A stretch of 64,000 nucleotides of DNA from Cladochytrium replicatum (GCA_025526935.1 JAHLKD010000100.1:142397-206396); one strand, 5' to 3'. Counted from the first letter of the stretch, positions 1-11,917 are shown. Numbers and translations are program-made. The notes: generated by a model not told the origin, from the sequence alone.

Positions 1-17
1 GAAGCTCCGTCTAAAAC

Positions 18-616
18 TGTTGAACAAAGCTGTAGTCTGGATCCTCAGGTTGTGTGTGTTGCTAATTCACGGGTTAATGTTTCTAAGAGATGAATAAAGA
101 AGATTGCGAGTCACAAGTACTAGCGCAAGAGAATGCTCCTTGTGTGTATCGCCACAGGCTCCTTAAATAAGTGTACTGTCGTTTTGGCTTTTCCTTCCGG
201 AAGATCTGGATCGCAGCGATAAGGTTTGACTCTTCTTCTCACAGGCGTAGCGAAGCATAATCATGCTAAGCTGTGCGTGAGATCTAGCTCTCCTCAACAG
301 GATTGTTCTCACACATGATTCCCACGAACGCGTTAATCATATGTAAACCTTTGCTGTGATCTGATCCAGGCTTCACTTCTACAAGTGGATGATAGAAAAG
401 TAATGACAGTTTACTATACCTATGGCCGCAATAAATATAACCCATGAAGAAATAACTGGAGGTATCCAAACTCGTAATAGATCATCATCTATATGCTTTA
501 GTTCAATAGTTAGAAATGTTGCTCGGTGAAGAGTGACATTTCTGTATATCGGGCGTTTGTGTTTTTGTACTATCAATGACTGTATTGGCCAAGTCCATCA
601 ATCGAAATACTTAACA
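18..616 (-). repeat. 3' LTR of copia-type element A
   Basis: This 599-bp segment begins TGTT and ends AACA and is matched almost base for base, in opposite orientation, by 8,800-9,398. It lies directly downstream (minus sense) of a purine-rich tract (reverse complement of 617-628, ending GAGGGGGTG), which is where a 3' LTR should start. A third, partial and rearranged copy is at 11,918-12,458. Confidence 0.88.
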
Positions 617-743
617 CACCCCCTCAGTCATTAGATAGGTACAACCGAGAGTATCACTCAACCGATCATAACTTTCTGTAAATGCTGAAGTTGATATTCC
701 ATTGAAATAAAGGTGAGTTGTATGGACATCGCCAGTCGGTCAT

Positions 744-3700
744 TCAAGATAGTATATTAAGTGAAGACTGACTGACTAGCCCCAACGAGCCCCTGTGTTT
801 AAGGTATAATTTACTTCCAAGAGGTTTAGTTAAGATGTCCGCGATCATATCAGAAGTATCCATATGGTGTAACTCCTGATGTTTCTGTTCAACTTGGAGA
901 TTCACAAATCTCTCGCGAACGTCCATGTGTTTAGTCCGTTTGTTGTTGAACAGATTGTTTGCGATAGACTCGGTGGATTGATTGTCTTGCCATAAACGGA
1001 GCGGATTGAACGACGTAATTCCGATACCTGTCATAAGATTTTTCATCCACTTCATCTCACGCGATAGTTCGTTCAGCGCATACAGTTCGCCACGTACGAT
1101 ATCTTCATTAACATTGATCGAAATTGTGTTGACTCGGCATCGGACAGTGTTGGTGTGGTCTCATCAAAGATATATGATTTTGACATCGGTGTTTTGGTCG
1201 GTTTGATGTTGGTACCCCATAAATTCGCTTCTTCGAGAATCTTCTTTACGTACAATGCATTGCTAAGGAAATATCCTTCCGTTGTCTGCAATAACTCCAT
1301 TTTCAGAATCCATTTCGCCTTCGAAGAACTGCCTACTCTGAACGAAGTTTCCAAATCGGTCTGAAACCGATGATATGCGTTTGGATCTGTGGAAAAATGT
1401 AGTATATCATCGACATGAACGGTAGTGTGTTCGCGGGTATTATTTGTTGGATTGTATCGCCAGAAATGACAGATGTCTGCAATATTCCGCACGAAACCAA
1501 CACTGAGATATTGTTTCCAAAGAGTTTTGTACCATTCTCGAGCTGCCTGGTGTAGACCGTACAGACTTTTGATAAGTCTGCAGACGATGGGTCGATTCCG
1601 GAAATCTACTCGTCTGAAACCATGAGGGAGTTCGATGTAGTTCTCTTCTTCCAGTATCGCATTGAGATATGCACCCTTGATATCAAACTGGAATATTATC
1701 ATGCCGACTAATGCTGCTAATGCAATCAGAAAACAGATTGTGGACGTTTTCGTAACTGGAGAATAGGTTTCATTGAAATCCAATCCTTCAATCTGTGAAA
1801 ATCCTCGTACGACCCAACGTGCTTTGAATCGAGTAATATTGCCATGTTCGTCAAGCGTATATGTGAAACCCCATTTGCCCGATAATAAATTCCGTCCATC
1901 AGGTAAAAACGTTTCGGCCCAAGTATTGTTGCCGACTAGTTGTGTGACTTCCTCCTTCATCGCCGCTAACCAGAATGGAGCCTCATCGGATCGTGATAAA
2001 GCCTCACGAAGAGTCTTTGGTGCAGTCCGTATATTTCCATTCGCAATTGGTTGTGTTGGATATGAGGAATCGGCCTTCAGGGTCCAATCGATATTAGGAA
2101 CGGACCGGGTAAACAAGGAATTTTGTTTCCTTTTGGCGTTCGACAAATTTGCACTTGCTTGACGTTTTCGTTTTCTTGCTGCATACGCTTCGTCGACATC
2201 TTCTCCAATGAATTGAAGATCACTTTCGAGTTGTGCATCATATTCCTCTACAGGAGATACGGAAGACAAATTCGGAGATTCTTCAGTAATGGATTGTGGA
2301 GTCGATAAATCAGCATTTGGATCATAATCAGCATCGTCTGGGTCATCATCGTCTAGTCCATGTAAATGTTCAACAACATGCATGTCACTGGCTTCTTCTA
2401 AGCGGTAATATATGGGGTCGTCGTTCATATCCTCATCGATTTCTTCGTCTGCAACAGTAGAAATCGGGAAATTGTCTGAGACAAACTCAACAGTCGTCTC
2501 TTGCACCCCCTGATCCCCGGTTGGTATTTGATCAACATCGAAATATGTCCCGGCCTTCAGTGGATATTGTACCGTAAGATCGTCGAGTAACTGTCGGGTA
2601 GGATTATAACCAACAAAAACTCCCTCGTGGAACGTAACATGGAAGTATTCACCTATTGTGTTTGTCCGAAAATTGAGTGCTATGACGATCTTCAGGTCTT
2701 CACCCTTGTATCCGAGAAACAGACCTAGTTCAGACTTGTCTCGGATTCTGCGCGCCAACCTTTGTTCGTGTGAGATCCACAAACTAGCGATTGTTCCAAA
2801 GGCGTGGATAGTTGCCAAATCTATCCGCTTGTCAAGGTAAGCAAAGTACGGAATCGCATTCACAGCTGAATGTAAAATAGCGTTCTTGACGACCGCAGCG
2901 TATAGGATGGAGAGTTGCACGAATTGAAGTGTTCGTGGTAGTCCAGCTTGTAGCAGCATCGCGTCCGACATATACTTGATCGATTGTATATTCCGCTCTG
3001 ATAGACCATCGAGTTCCTTTACTTACGGAGGAGCTGGGTGGACGCGGATGCGAGGAATCTTGGTATTGCACCATTGGATCAACCGTTTCGTAATCAATTC
3101 TCCTGAATCGGAACGTAGTTCAGCAACGTGTAATGGGTGATTGCGATTTTCCACATCAGCGATATGTCGAATCATACTATCCACCGCATCACTCTTTCGA
3201 TTCAGGAAGTAGATTGTGATGAAACGAGGTTGTTCGTCAACAATGATCGGCCAATATCTCTTCTTCTGTCCGTCGTAGATTAAACGTACCACATCGGAAA
3301 ACAGACGGAAAAGTTTCCTCGGAGCTCGACTTATTGTAGAATAAATCGGCTTCTGCTTCAGCTTCGTGCGACTACAGACCAAACAATTCTGCATAATTGA
3401 TTTGTTGACAAGATTGAATGCATCTGGTTCAACCTTGGGCATTTTGATGTTGAGCTTCTATGCCGTTCGAAAGATCGTCCGTAAGTGGATGTGACCAAAC
3501 TGCTGGTGTAACTTTGCAAGTTCGTGTACTGTCACTGGCGATAAGTTGGTGCTCACTCCAACTGTATCTTGAGATGCTCGTTGACATTCATCATCGTTCG
3601 TTTGACGAATGTTGTTGTCTGACATTACATCGAGACCCATCGCGTGAGAAGATCGTACACCGGACGTAAAGTCCATCGACTGATCGAGACCTTCTGCGGA

Positions 3701-4036
3701 TACCGCTACTGCTTTAGCTTGTTGAGCAATCACATGCCGCGGTTGGTGAGCTCCGACAGTGCTAACATCAGCATAGAGATAGTACAAATCTCTTTCCCGT
3801 CGCCCAATAATAACGTGTTCATCCGTATCACCATGCGTGAGGATAACCTTGTCTTTGGTGAAACTCACAATGTCCCCGGAGTCTCCAATGATACTACACA
3901 CTGATGCAAGTGTGTCTTCGAGATCAGGAACATAAAGTGCGTTGTGTATTATCTTAATTCGCCCATTGGGTAAAACTACAGATACATCTCCAAAACCACA
4001 AACTGGAATTGTATGACTATCCGCTAGTTCCACCAC
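744..4036 (-). pseudogene. copia A polyprotein: protease tail, integrase, reverse transcriptase, RNase H
   Basis: The frame is broken at about 1,060, 3,000 and 3,450. Order on the minus strand: retropepsin remnant (4,036-3,458; begins at ELADSHTIPVCGFGD, so the active-site DSG is lost); integrase zinc-binding region around the HQQFGHIHLR start and the CLVCSRTK cysteine pair (3,500-3,380); integrase core; the copia reverse transcriptase with QFDIKGAYLNA (motif A) and HVDDILHF (the YVDD box, written HVDD); and RNase H with WQDNQSTESIANNLF and KHMDVRERF (1,055-744). The protein is clearly homologous to that of element B but diverged, so these are two families. A linker rich in Asp and Glu (about 2,150-2,500) separates integrase and reverse transcriptase. 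Frameshifts make it non-functional. Confidence 0.88.
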
Positions 4037-4041
4037 GTCCT

Positions 4042-4722
4042 TGTTGATGCATGCACATATATGGAACTAGCTACTCCAGTCTTCATCCACTACCGACACT
4101 GAGGGGAAATAGCCTTACCAGAGACGTCTGGGACAAGTTCATGCGTAATCATACATTACATGAAAGAACTGGCATTTCTAACTATTGGTCATGAAGACAT
4201 CCTCCTTTACTCATTGGAATCTAGTAGAGTTCTGAGAGTGATCACGCGTTTGAGAAAGAATGTGATGCTAATCAGTTTGCTGCTGACAGTTATATCACAC
4301 TCGAGTACATCTCGTATGATATTAATGCAAGGTACTACATACTTATTTCTCATAAAGAACATGTCATTGTAGACAAGATTATAGCTAATCTTCATGTTCT
4401 GCTCACAATGGTTATTGTGAACGATCACTGGGATCTATAGCTCTCTATTCGAGAGAATAATGTTTATGTTAGATATTTCCATATATCTATAGCCACAGGT
4501 TAATTATAAAAGCCGAAACGACAGTATATTTGAATTGTTTGCACAATTCAAAGAGCCTGTGGCGATATGAGATTTCGGGTGGCTGTGGTGCAAGAGCGTG
4601 ATTGGACAAACACGAAACTCTGCACATACACAGATCAACCTGAGGACTATCTCTAGCGCAAGTCCCAGATCAGTAGCACTAAAACTGATCAAATCACATC
4701 GCCCTCAAACCAAACTTCGACA
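4042..4722 (+). repeat. 5' LTR of copia element B
   Basis: It begins TGTTGATGCATG and ends CTTCGACA. It matches 10,949-11,631 along its whole length with scattered single-base changes. It is followed by GTTGT (4,723-4,727), the reverse complement of the ACAAC that follows the mini-LTR at 5,077-5,081, a signature of the inversion described in the findings. Confidence 0.9.
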
Positions 4723-5006
4723 GTTGTGTCGTATTCTTCGAGTGCAGATGGTCGTTCAGGCCGTTCAGGCTCCTCTTCTTTCACAAAGTCTTCCGGCTTT
4801 GGGTAGGGCGGCTTTGTGAGCAAAGTTCCAGCTTCTCCTTTCGAGTTTGCATAATTCTGAACGATCTTCATGTATTTATCGAACTCCCCAAGCGTTTGCC
4901 CAGCGAATGGCCTTGGTTTTCCGTCGCGGGCGTCGTTCTTAGGCATACTGTAAGCGTTGGAGATCTGGTGTTGATCGGGGGAAGCGCCTTGTGGCAATAA
5001 CTATTG
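4723..5006 (-). pseudogene. copia B gag N-terminus, inverted
   Basis: On the minus strand this reads PQGASPDQHQISNAYSMPK, then QTLGEFDKYMKIVQNYAN, and ends at SALEEYDTT. It is the start of the gag protein of element B: the homologous fragment at 12,459-13,031 continues from the same point into the residues that here lie on the plus strand from about 5,082. The segment is flanked by family-B LTR sequence in opposite orientations, so the gene has been turned around in place. The bases next to the mini-LTR (4,990-5,006, minus sense CAATAGTTATTGCC) would have been the leader just after the 5' LTR; a similar CAATAGTTA follows the family-A LTR at 11,909-11,917, so this may be a shared primer-binding region. 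Confidence 0.82.
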
Positions 5007-5076
5007 TGTCGAAGTTTGGTTTGAGGGCGATGTGAAGACTGGAGTAGCTAGTTCCATATATGTGCATGCATCAACA
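5007..5076 (-). repeat. miniature LTR-B remnant (70 bp)
   Basis: Read on the minus strand, this is the first ~41 bp of the family-B LTR joined directly to its last ~29 bp; about 610 bp of the interior are missing. It is flanked on the right by ACAAC (5,077-5,081), the expected 5-bp target duplication whose partner was moved to 4,723-4,727 by the inversion. Confidence 0.85.
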
Positions 5077-5081
5077 ACAAC

Positions 5082-6630
5082 AAATGTGCCGTTAAAGAGT
5101 ACGACGTAGCGTTGAAAGAGTACAACGCAATTGTGAACGACAATCATCGACGATTGCAATCATATCGCGCTGAATTACAGATGTACGAACCATCTCAAGG
5201 ACACAACAACATTGCAAACAGTTGTCTTGCCGATTGTTTTCCGGAGGTCAACATCAATTTAGTGCAAAAACATCAGAATGCCGTTGATCGAGTTGCTGCT
5301 TTACGCGGAATTTACGCAGCTAAACGGCAGAAGACTTTTGAGAGCCGCCATTGGGAAGACCGTTTCAAAGCTCTAGCTTGCTCCAACGGTGAAGATGCAC
5401 TTGAAGTCAAATCATTCATTGCTGAGCTGATTCAACTCACCGAGGAAAAGCTTTCAACCCAACCGGCTGAAGCTGTTATTCACGAACTTCTCACTCGAGT
5501 TTGCTCAAAGATCAGTGAACCTGATATCAATCTACAATCCTTTTCGATTTTACTCAGAGACATCTCAATGGACACTTTCACAAAGTATGAACCTGATCTA
5601 CTTGATGATGAGGATGATTCTGGTCAGAAGATACAATCAGAACACCATTACCTGAGAACAATGCAGAACTTACTTGCTGAGATGAGAGAAATCATTCAAA
5701 TGGATGTAACTCGCGATTACACTCCTTCAGATTCACCTCAAATCAAAGGCAAAGCCATGCGAGCAAAGACCAAAAGGCTACCGAAAGCTCATGCTGCTCA
5801 TGAGGTTTGTGTTTTACATCCCAACTCTTCTCATTCTTCTGCAGAGTGTAAACAACTCAAATATATGATTGAGAAACATGCTTCCTCACATAAAGGAAAT
5901 GCCAACAGTAAGACTGCAAACAATCGTGCCGCATCAATATCAAAGGATGCGAAGAACAACAAATTCTCTTGCGATTTCTGTGGCAAATCTGGCCACACGC
6001 AGAATTTCTGCAGGAAACGCAAACTAGCCAAACGTTTGAATGATGAGGAATGGAAACAGATAAAAGCATCTCGTGCTTCCTCCTCAACATCCCAGAACAT
6101 GGATATCGATTCTCAGGAATCAGAACCTTCCAGAAAGGTACAATCCATCAAATCCTTCTCTTCAATCTTCAAAACTAATAATATTGTGGATTTTACACAT
6201 CCCTCTATTATCACAGCATTGAAGAGTACCAACTGCAATCTACACGTAAATGCCAAACCTCTCGGTTTGATTGACTCTGGTGCTACTGCTTGGATGACTC
6301 CAGACAGACATGCATTCAAGAATTTATTTTACGTTAATGATGCAGGAGATGTTTACTTGGCAGACAATCATCCCATTCCTATTAAAGGCTATGGAGATAT
6401 TGCACTTGTTTTGTCAAATGGTTCAATAAAACACATTCAAAATGCACTTTTTGTTCCCGATTTAGAGGATACACTTATATCTGTCTATAGCATCATCGGG
6501 GATGAAGGTGATATAGTCAGTTTTACCAAAGACAAAGTCTATTTGTCAAACAAAGGAACTGAACAATGTGTTACCATTGGTTTAAGACGTGGAGGTTTAT
6601 ATTATCTTCATGGAAGTTTGGATCCACTAA
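5082..6630 (+). pseudogene. copia B gag C-terminus and aspartic protease
   Basis: The frame continues the gag protein from EYNAIVNDNHRRLQSYRAEL through a helical capsid-like region to a CCHC zinc knuckle (CDFCGKSGHTQNFC, about 5,968-6,010), followed by a basic linker and the retropepsin motif GLIDSGATAWMT (about 6,262-6,300). The frame is lost near 6,630, where the next reading frame takes over. About 10 bp of gag are missing at 5,087 compared with the fragment at 12,459-13,031, which may have put the start of this part out of frame. No N-terminus is attached because that part was inverted. Confidence 0.85.
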
Positions 6631-8799
6631 TCCATTACTTAAACACTCTTCCCAAATAGGTGCAGCTATTTTGACGAATCTTTCTAATTCTGCACTCTCT
6701 GTTGGCAAACAGAATGTTTTACCTGGTACCACTACAAACACCGCCCAAGAGCAGCAGACAACCACGTCTGGTGTAAGGTTTGACACAGTGAAGGACAACA
6801 ATGTTTTCCCAAAAGATTCTAACAAAACTAGAAATTACGGGGGTGAAGTTTTAGACGGAGCTTCATCTGCAACATTAAGTCTATACTCCCAAACAATGGC
6901 TGATAATGGAGTAAACAAGGTTTCAGCTGTGACCATCAACAAATTAGCTAGATTACACCGGCAATTTGGTCACATACATTTGCGGAAAATCCTGCAAACT
7001 TTACATTCTCTGGGAAAGAAACTGCCCAAAGTCAGGAGTGATGCACTTGATTTTGTTAACTCGTCTATTTTACAGAACTGCATAATTTGCAATCAGACTA
7101 AGGCTGTACAAACTCCAATTTACTCAACGCTAAGTCCAGCACTGAGGAAATTATATTGCCTACATACTGATGCAGTACCAATTGTCCGAAATGGCAAAAC
7201 AATAGGTCACTGGCAGATTATCGTAGATGAATACAGTTCTCACATCACAATCTACTTCTTGCAACGAAAGAGCGAAGCCTCTGATATTATGCTAAGACAC
7301 ATTGCAGATGTTGAAAATAGATTTCTGCCACTTCACGTCTATGAAGTGAGATCCGATTCTGGAGAACTATTGTCAAATCACATCGCCCTCAAACCAAACT
7401 TCGACACAATCTACTTCTTGCAACGAAAGAGCAAAGCCTCTGATAGTATGCTAAGACACATCGCAGATGTTGAAAATAGATTTCTGCCACTTCACGTCTA
7501 TGAAGTGAGAGCCGATTCTGGAGAACTATTTTCAAACCAATTCTTGACTTGGTGTAGCAACAAGGTACCACGCATACATGCGCATCCTTCACCTGCATCA
7601 GTCAAAGAGCTGAATGGTCTTGCTGAACGGAATGTCCGTTCAATGAAAGAGATGTACAAGTCTATGCTGAAAACAGCTGGTCTTCCACATACTTTACAGT
7701 TCATCAAATTTGCCATCCTTTATGCTGCGACTGTCAAAAATTGTGTTTACCATTCTAGAACAAAGAATGTACCACATGCTGTTTACTTTGACAAGCTGAT
7801 TGATCCGGCAATCATTCATACCTTTACCGTGGTTAGTCTCTGGATCTCTCTAGAACAAAGGTCTAGTCGCAAAGTATCAGAGAAGTCAGAGATAGGACTA
7901 TTTCTGGGTTATAAGGGTGAAGATATGAAAATCATTCATGCTTTGAATCTTAATACCAAACGCATAAGCGAATATTTTCATTTTACTTTTCATGAGGGAG
8001 TATTTGTTGGCTTAAACCCAACATCACAAACTTTAAATGACCTCACCAAACACTATCCTATTCCTCAGGGTCAACATTTTGATATTTCAAATTTACCTGA
8101 TATGAATAGAGATAATGACAATATTACAGACTCAGATTCTGATGATAGCGCTAACACCTCATCTGATGAGGAGTTGGATCCCAATCAACGATTCTATCAT
8201 CGAATGGATATCTCACAAATGCATGTTACTCCTATGTCCCAACATGATTCCAATGTTGATGACGAGCACGATACCACCAACGACTATAACCATTCGTTAA
8301 ACATGAACGATGACACTTATGTACCACTTTCTGTACAACACGTACAAGAACAAAATGAAGATGATTCCCAAATAATTCGGAAGATTTACAATGGATTGGT
8401 GAAGATGATGACAACGATTATGGATTTGTTGCACACAAAGCCAAACGTCGCAAACTTAAAGGCAAACAACCTATGGTTACTCCAACAAACAGATTTCATC
8501 CCCAGCGAAGACATCCTTTGTTGAGACGTAATATCCCCAATGTCAATGTAAATGAGAAAGCAAAATCGAGTACACCCGACATTCCTATACCTCAAGGACA
8601 CTTGAGAAGTATTCCCAAAACAGTCCAGGAAGCTATGTCGCGACCTGATGAATGGCCATACTGGCTTGCAACCATGTGTGAAGAAAATCAACAACTTATC
8701 AATTTGGGAACATGGAACAAACGCATCTTGCCAAATGGGAACAACCTTCTCACAGGCAAATGGGTTTATTCATACAAACTTGATGTAGATGGCAACATC
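6631..8799 (+). pseudogene. copia B integrase and start of reverse transcriptase
   Basis: The integrase starts with the HRQFGHIHLR...CIICNQTK zinc-binding region (about 6,950-7,100), followed by the catalytic core. Part of the core is present twice in tandem (7,246-7,378 and 7,405-7,538) with a 33-bp LTR-B end at the join. VKELNGLAERNVRSMKEMY and the YKGEDMKIIHAL segment complete the integrase. An acidic linker (8,090-8,440) is followed by a frame change at about 8,480 and the reverse-transcriptase N-terminus ending GKWVYSYKLDVDGNI. A solo LTR interrupts the protein there. Confidence 0.85.
7374..7406 (+). repeat. 33-bp LTR-B end inside the integrase gene
   Basis: These 33 bases match the last 33 bases of the family-B LTR (4,690-4,722) and sit exactly between the two copies of a duplicated integrase segment. 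Their role is unknown; they look like the scar of a deleted LTR insertion or of template switching. Confidence 0.8.
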
Positions 8800-9398
8800 T
8801 GTTAAGTATTTCGATTGATGGACTTGGCCAATCCAGTCATTGATAGTACAAAAACACAAACGCCCGATATACAGAAATGCCACTCTTCACTGAGCAACAT
8901 TTCTAACTATTGAACTAAAGCATATAGATGATGATCTATTACGAGTTTGGATACCTCCAGTTATTTCTTCATGGGTTATATTTATTGCGGCCATAGGTAT
9001 AGTAAACTGTCATTACTTTTCTATCATCCACTTGTAGAAGTGAAGCCCGGATCAGATCACAGCAAAGGTTTACATATGATTAACGCGTTCGTGGGAATCA
9101 TGTGTGGGAACAATCCTGTTGAGGAGAGCTAGATCTCACGCACAGCTTAGCATGATTATGCTTCGCTACGCCTGTGAGAAGAAGAGTCAAACCTTATCGC
9201 TTCGATCCAGATCTTCCGGAAGGAAAAGCCAAAACGACAGTACACTTATTTAAGGAGCCTGTGGCGATACACACAAGGAGCATTCTCTTGCGCTAGTACT
9301 TGTGACTCGCAATCTTCTTTATTCATCTCTTAGAAACATTAACCCGTGAATTAGCAACACACACAACCTGAGGATCCAGACCACAGCTTTGTTCAACA
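8800..9398 (+). repeat. solo LTR of family A with 5-bp target duplication
   Basis: 599 bp, TGTTAAG...TTCAACA, nearly identical to the reverse complement of 18-616. It is flanked by ACATC at 8,795-8,799 and 9,399-9,403. It interrupts the reverse-transcriptase codons of element B. No internal sequence remains, which is the usual product of recombination between the two LTRs of a full element. Confidence 0.93.
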
Positions 9399-9403
9399 AC
9401 ATC

Positions 9404-10863
9404 ATCTGATTCAAGGCACGATGGGTAGTTAGAGGGTTCTCCCAGATACAGGGAATGGATTTCGACAAAACCTATTCTCCTGTGGCAAAAACCACTACAA
9501 TTCGATTACTAGTTGCTCTTGCTGCAATTGTCAAATTACACATTTATCAATTTGACATTACAGGAGCATATCTCAATGCAATACTTGAGGAAGATGTTTA
9601 TGTTGAAATGCCCCATGGATTTACAGAGACTAACGAATCTGGCAATCCATTAGTTTGTAATCTTGTCAAAAGCTTATATGGTTTACATCAAGCTGCTAGA
9701 GAATGGTACAAATGCCTCTGGGCAAAATATGAAGACATGGGATACATCCGTGATCTTTCAGATGCTTGTCATTTCTGGCAAATGAAACCATCTACTCACA
9801 GTTCCACTGTGAAAATACGTGAACACACTACTGTTCATGTAGATGATATTCTTCATTTCTCTCCAGACCCAAATGGCTACCAGGACTTCATGGATGGCTT
9901 GAATTCCTCATTCAAGGTCGGAAGTCACTCTACAGCAAAATGGATTCTGAAAATGCAATTGATCAAAACTACTCACGGTTATTTCATAACCAATGCTCAA
10001 TATGCAAAGGAAATATTGCAGAGATTGAAATTATGGGAATCCAATTTAAGACCAGCCAAAACACCTATTTCTTCTCACTACAAACATGACACAAGCTTGC
10101 CTATTTTATCCAAAAATGATGCCACTATTTTTCGCTCGGAACTCATGAAAATCTCGTACCTAGCTACAAAGACCAGACCTGATTTATCTTATGCTGTCAA
10201 TGTCTTGGCACAACATCAGGTTGAACCACGAGTTTGCGAACAAAAGGCACTAGCTCGCCTGCATCGTTACTTATTGGGAACATGGGACTATGGTTTGCAT
10301 TACACACACAACAACATACCCACTCCCAACGTACACTCTGATGGTGCATATGAGTTTGCATCAAATGAACACATCCCTATGGGATATGCTGATGCAGACT
10401 GGGCAAATGATCCTGCAGCTATTCCAGGACAGGATATGTTGTAATGTTTGCCAATGCAGCTGTTTGCTGGCAGTCTACAAAGCAACAGGTTATAACTTGC
10501 TCTTCCACTGAAGCAGAGTTATATGCATTGAATGAATTATCACGTGAGATGAAGTGGATGAAAAACGTCACGGCAACCATTGGTATTTCATCCAAAAGTA
10601 AGCCCATGATCCTCTGGCAAGATAATACCTCTACGCAGTCTATTGCCAATGACCTGCTTAATGATCACAGAACTAAACACATGGATGTTCGCGAAAAGTT
10701 TGTGAATCTTCAAATTGAGCAGAAGCAGTAGGAACTCAGAGATATTGATACTGAGAACCAAATTGCTGATATTTTCACAAAACCCTTGACATTCAAATTA
10801 TTTTCAAAATTCACACGCGCACTTGGTCTTACACGTCAATCTGATTTGACCATTGTTGACTAA
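9404..10863 (+). pseudogene. copia B reverse transcriptase C-terminus and RNase H
   Basis: Directly after the solo LTR the reading frame resumes at FKARW (preceded by TGA where element A has an arginine codon, consistent with CGA to TGA). QFDITGAYLNAILEED is motif A, SLYGLHQAAREWYK is the usual copia block, and HVDDILHF replaces YVDD. RNase H follows with STEAELYALNELSREMKW, WQDNTSTQSIANDLL and KHMDVREKF, ending in the TKPL-type tail at about 10,785. A frameshift near 10,440 and a stop near 10,731 break the frame. Confidence 0.88.
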
Positions 10864-10935
10864 TACATACATTACCAACAAACAGACGTGCGACTCAACG
10901 CTCATACCAATATCCTCATTGTCTACCGCAGCTTT

Positions 10936-10948
10936 GCCTGCGGGGGTG
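10936..10948 (+). other. polypurine tract of copia B
   Basis: GCGGGGGTG immediately precedes the TGTTGATG start of the 3' LTR, the position and composition expected of the plus-strand primer site. Element A has an equivalent GAGGGGGTG next to its own 3' LTR. Confidence 0.8.
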
Positions 10949-11631
10949 TGTTGATGCATGCACGTATATGGAACTAGCTACTCCAGTCTTCATCCGCTAC
11001 TGACACTGAGGGGAAATTGCCTTACCAGAGACGTCTGGGACAAGTTCATGCGTAATCATACATTACATGAAAGAACTGGCATTTCTAACTATTGGTCATG
11101 AAGACATCCTCCTTTACTCATTGGAATCTAGTAGAGTTCTGCGAGTGATCACGCGTTTGAGAAAGAATGTGATGCTAATCAGTTTGCTGCTGACAGTTAT
11201 ATCATACTCGAGTACATCTCGTATGATATTAATGCAAGGTACTACACACTTATTTCTCATAGAGAACATGTCATCGTAGACAAGATTATAGCTAATCTTC
11301 ATGTTCTGCTCACAATGGTTATTGTGAACGATCACTGGGATCTATATCTCTCTATTCGAGAGAATAATGTTTATATTAGATATTTCCATATATCTATAGC
11401 CACAGGTTAATTATAAAAGCCGAAACAACACTATATTTGAATTGTTTGCACAATTCAAAGAGCCTGTGGCGATATGAGATTTCGGGTGGCTGTGGCGCAA
11501 GAGCGTGATTGGAGAAACACAAAAAACTCTGCACATACACAGATCAACCTGAGGACTATCTCTAGCGCAAGTCCCAGATCAGCAGCACTAAAACTGATCA
11601 AATCACATCGCCCTCAAACCAAACTTCGACA
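10949..11631 (+). repeat. 3' LTR of copia element B
   Basis: 683 bp from TGTTGATGCATG to CTTCGACA, the partner of 4,042-4,722. It runs directly into the gag remnant of element A on the other strand. Confidence 0.92.
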
Positions 11632-11884
11632 CAGCTCTGCCAGCAGCTCTGGTGATGACTATCGGACGCTGTGGGCGATTTCCTTCCGCTTCGTAATTCG
11701 GACTATCAGGAAGAGCCATTGGTTCTTGGAGAAGCATAGTGCCAGCGCCGCCACGTAAGTTTGCGTAAGTCTGCACTTGTTCCGTGTAGAGATCGAAATC
11801 CTGCAGTGTTTTACCAGTGAATTGCTTTTGCTGCGAAGATGTGGCGTCATTCGATCCTGAGCCCATTTTGTCGTTGTTGCCCAA
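11632..11884 (-). pseudogene. copia A gag N-terminal remnant
   Basis: On the minus strand this encodes GKTLQDFDLYTEQVQTYANL, similar in layout to the QTLGEFDKYMKIVQNYAN of family B but clearly diverged. It stops where the LTR of element B ends. Together with the LTR at 11,918 it forms the missing 5' end of element A. Confidence 0.75.
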
Positions 11885-11917
11885 AGAAATGTGTGAAGCA
11901 ACGATTCGTAACTATTG

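Larger units (their letters stand above)
18..4041 (-). mobile_element. Ty1/copia element A, 3' part (split by element B)
   Basis: This is the 3' two thirds of a minus-strand Ty1/copia retrotransposon: protease tail, integrase, reverse transcriptase, RNase H, polypurine tract and 3' LTR, in that order. It breaks off abruptly at 4,041, where the LTR of element B begins. Its 5' end (gag start plus 5' LTR) reappears beyond element B at 11,632-12,458. The middle and end of gag and the catalytic DSG part of the protease are missing from both sides. Element B therefore did not simply insert; a deletion of roughly a kilobase accompanied or followed it, and no target duplication is visible (the flanks at 4,037-4,041 and 11,632 onward do not match). 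Confidence 0.85.
4042..11631 (+). mobile_element. Ty1/copia element B, inserted in element A
   Basis: This is a plus-strand copia retrotransposon bounded by two LTRs of 681 and 683 bp. Internal order: inverted gag N-terminus, mini-LTR, gag C-terminus with zinc knuckle, protease, integrase, reverse transcriptase (split by a solo LTR of family A), RNase H, polypurine tract, 3' LTR. Coding is broken by frameshifts near 6,630 and 10,440, an in-frame TGA in the FKARW region after the solo LTR, an inversion, a tandem duplication in integrase, and the solo-LTR insertion. It is dead, but its LTRs remain very similar to each other, so the insertion looks fairly recent. Confidence 0.9.
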
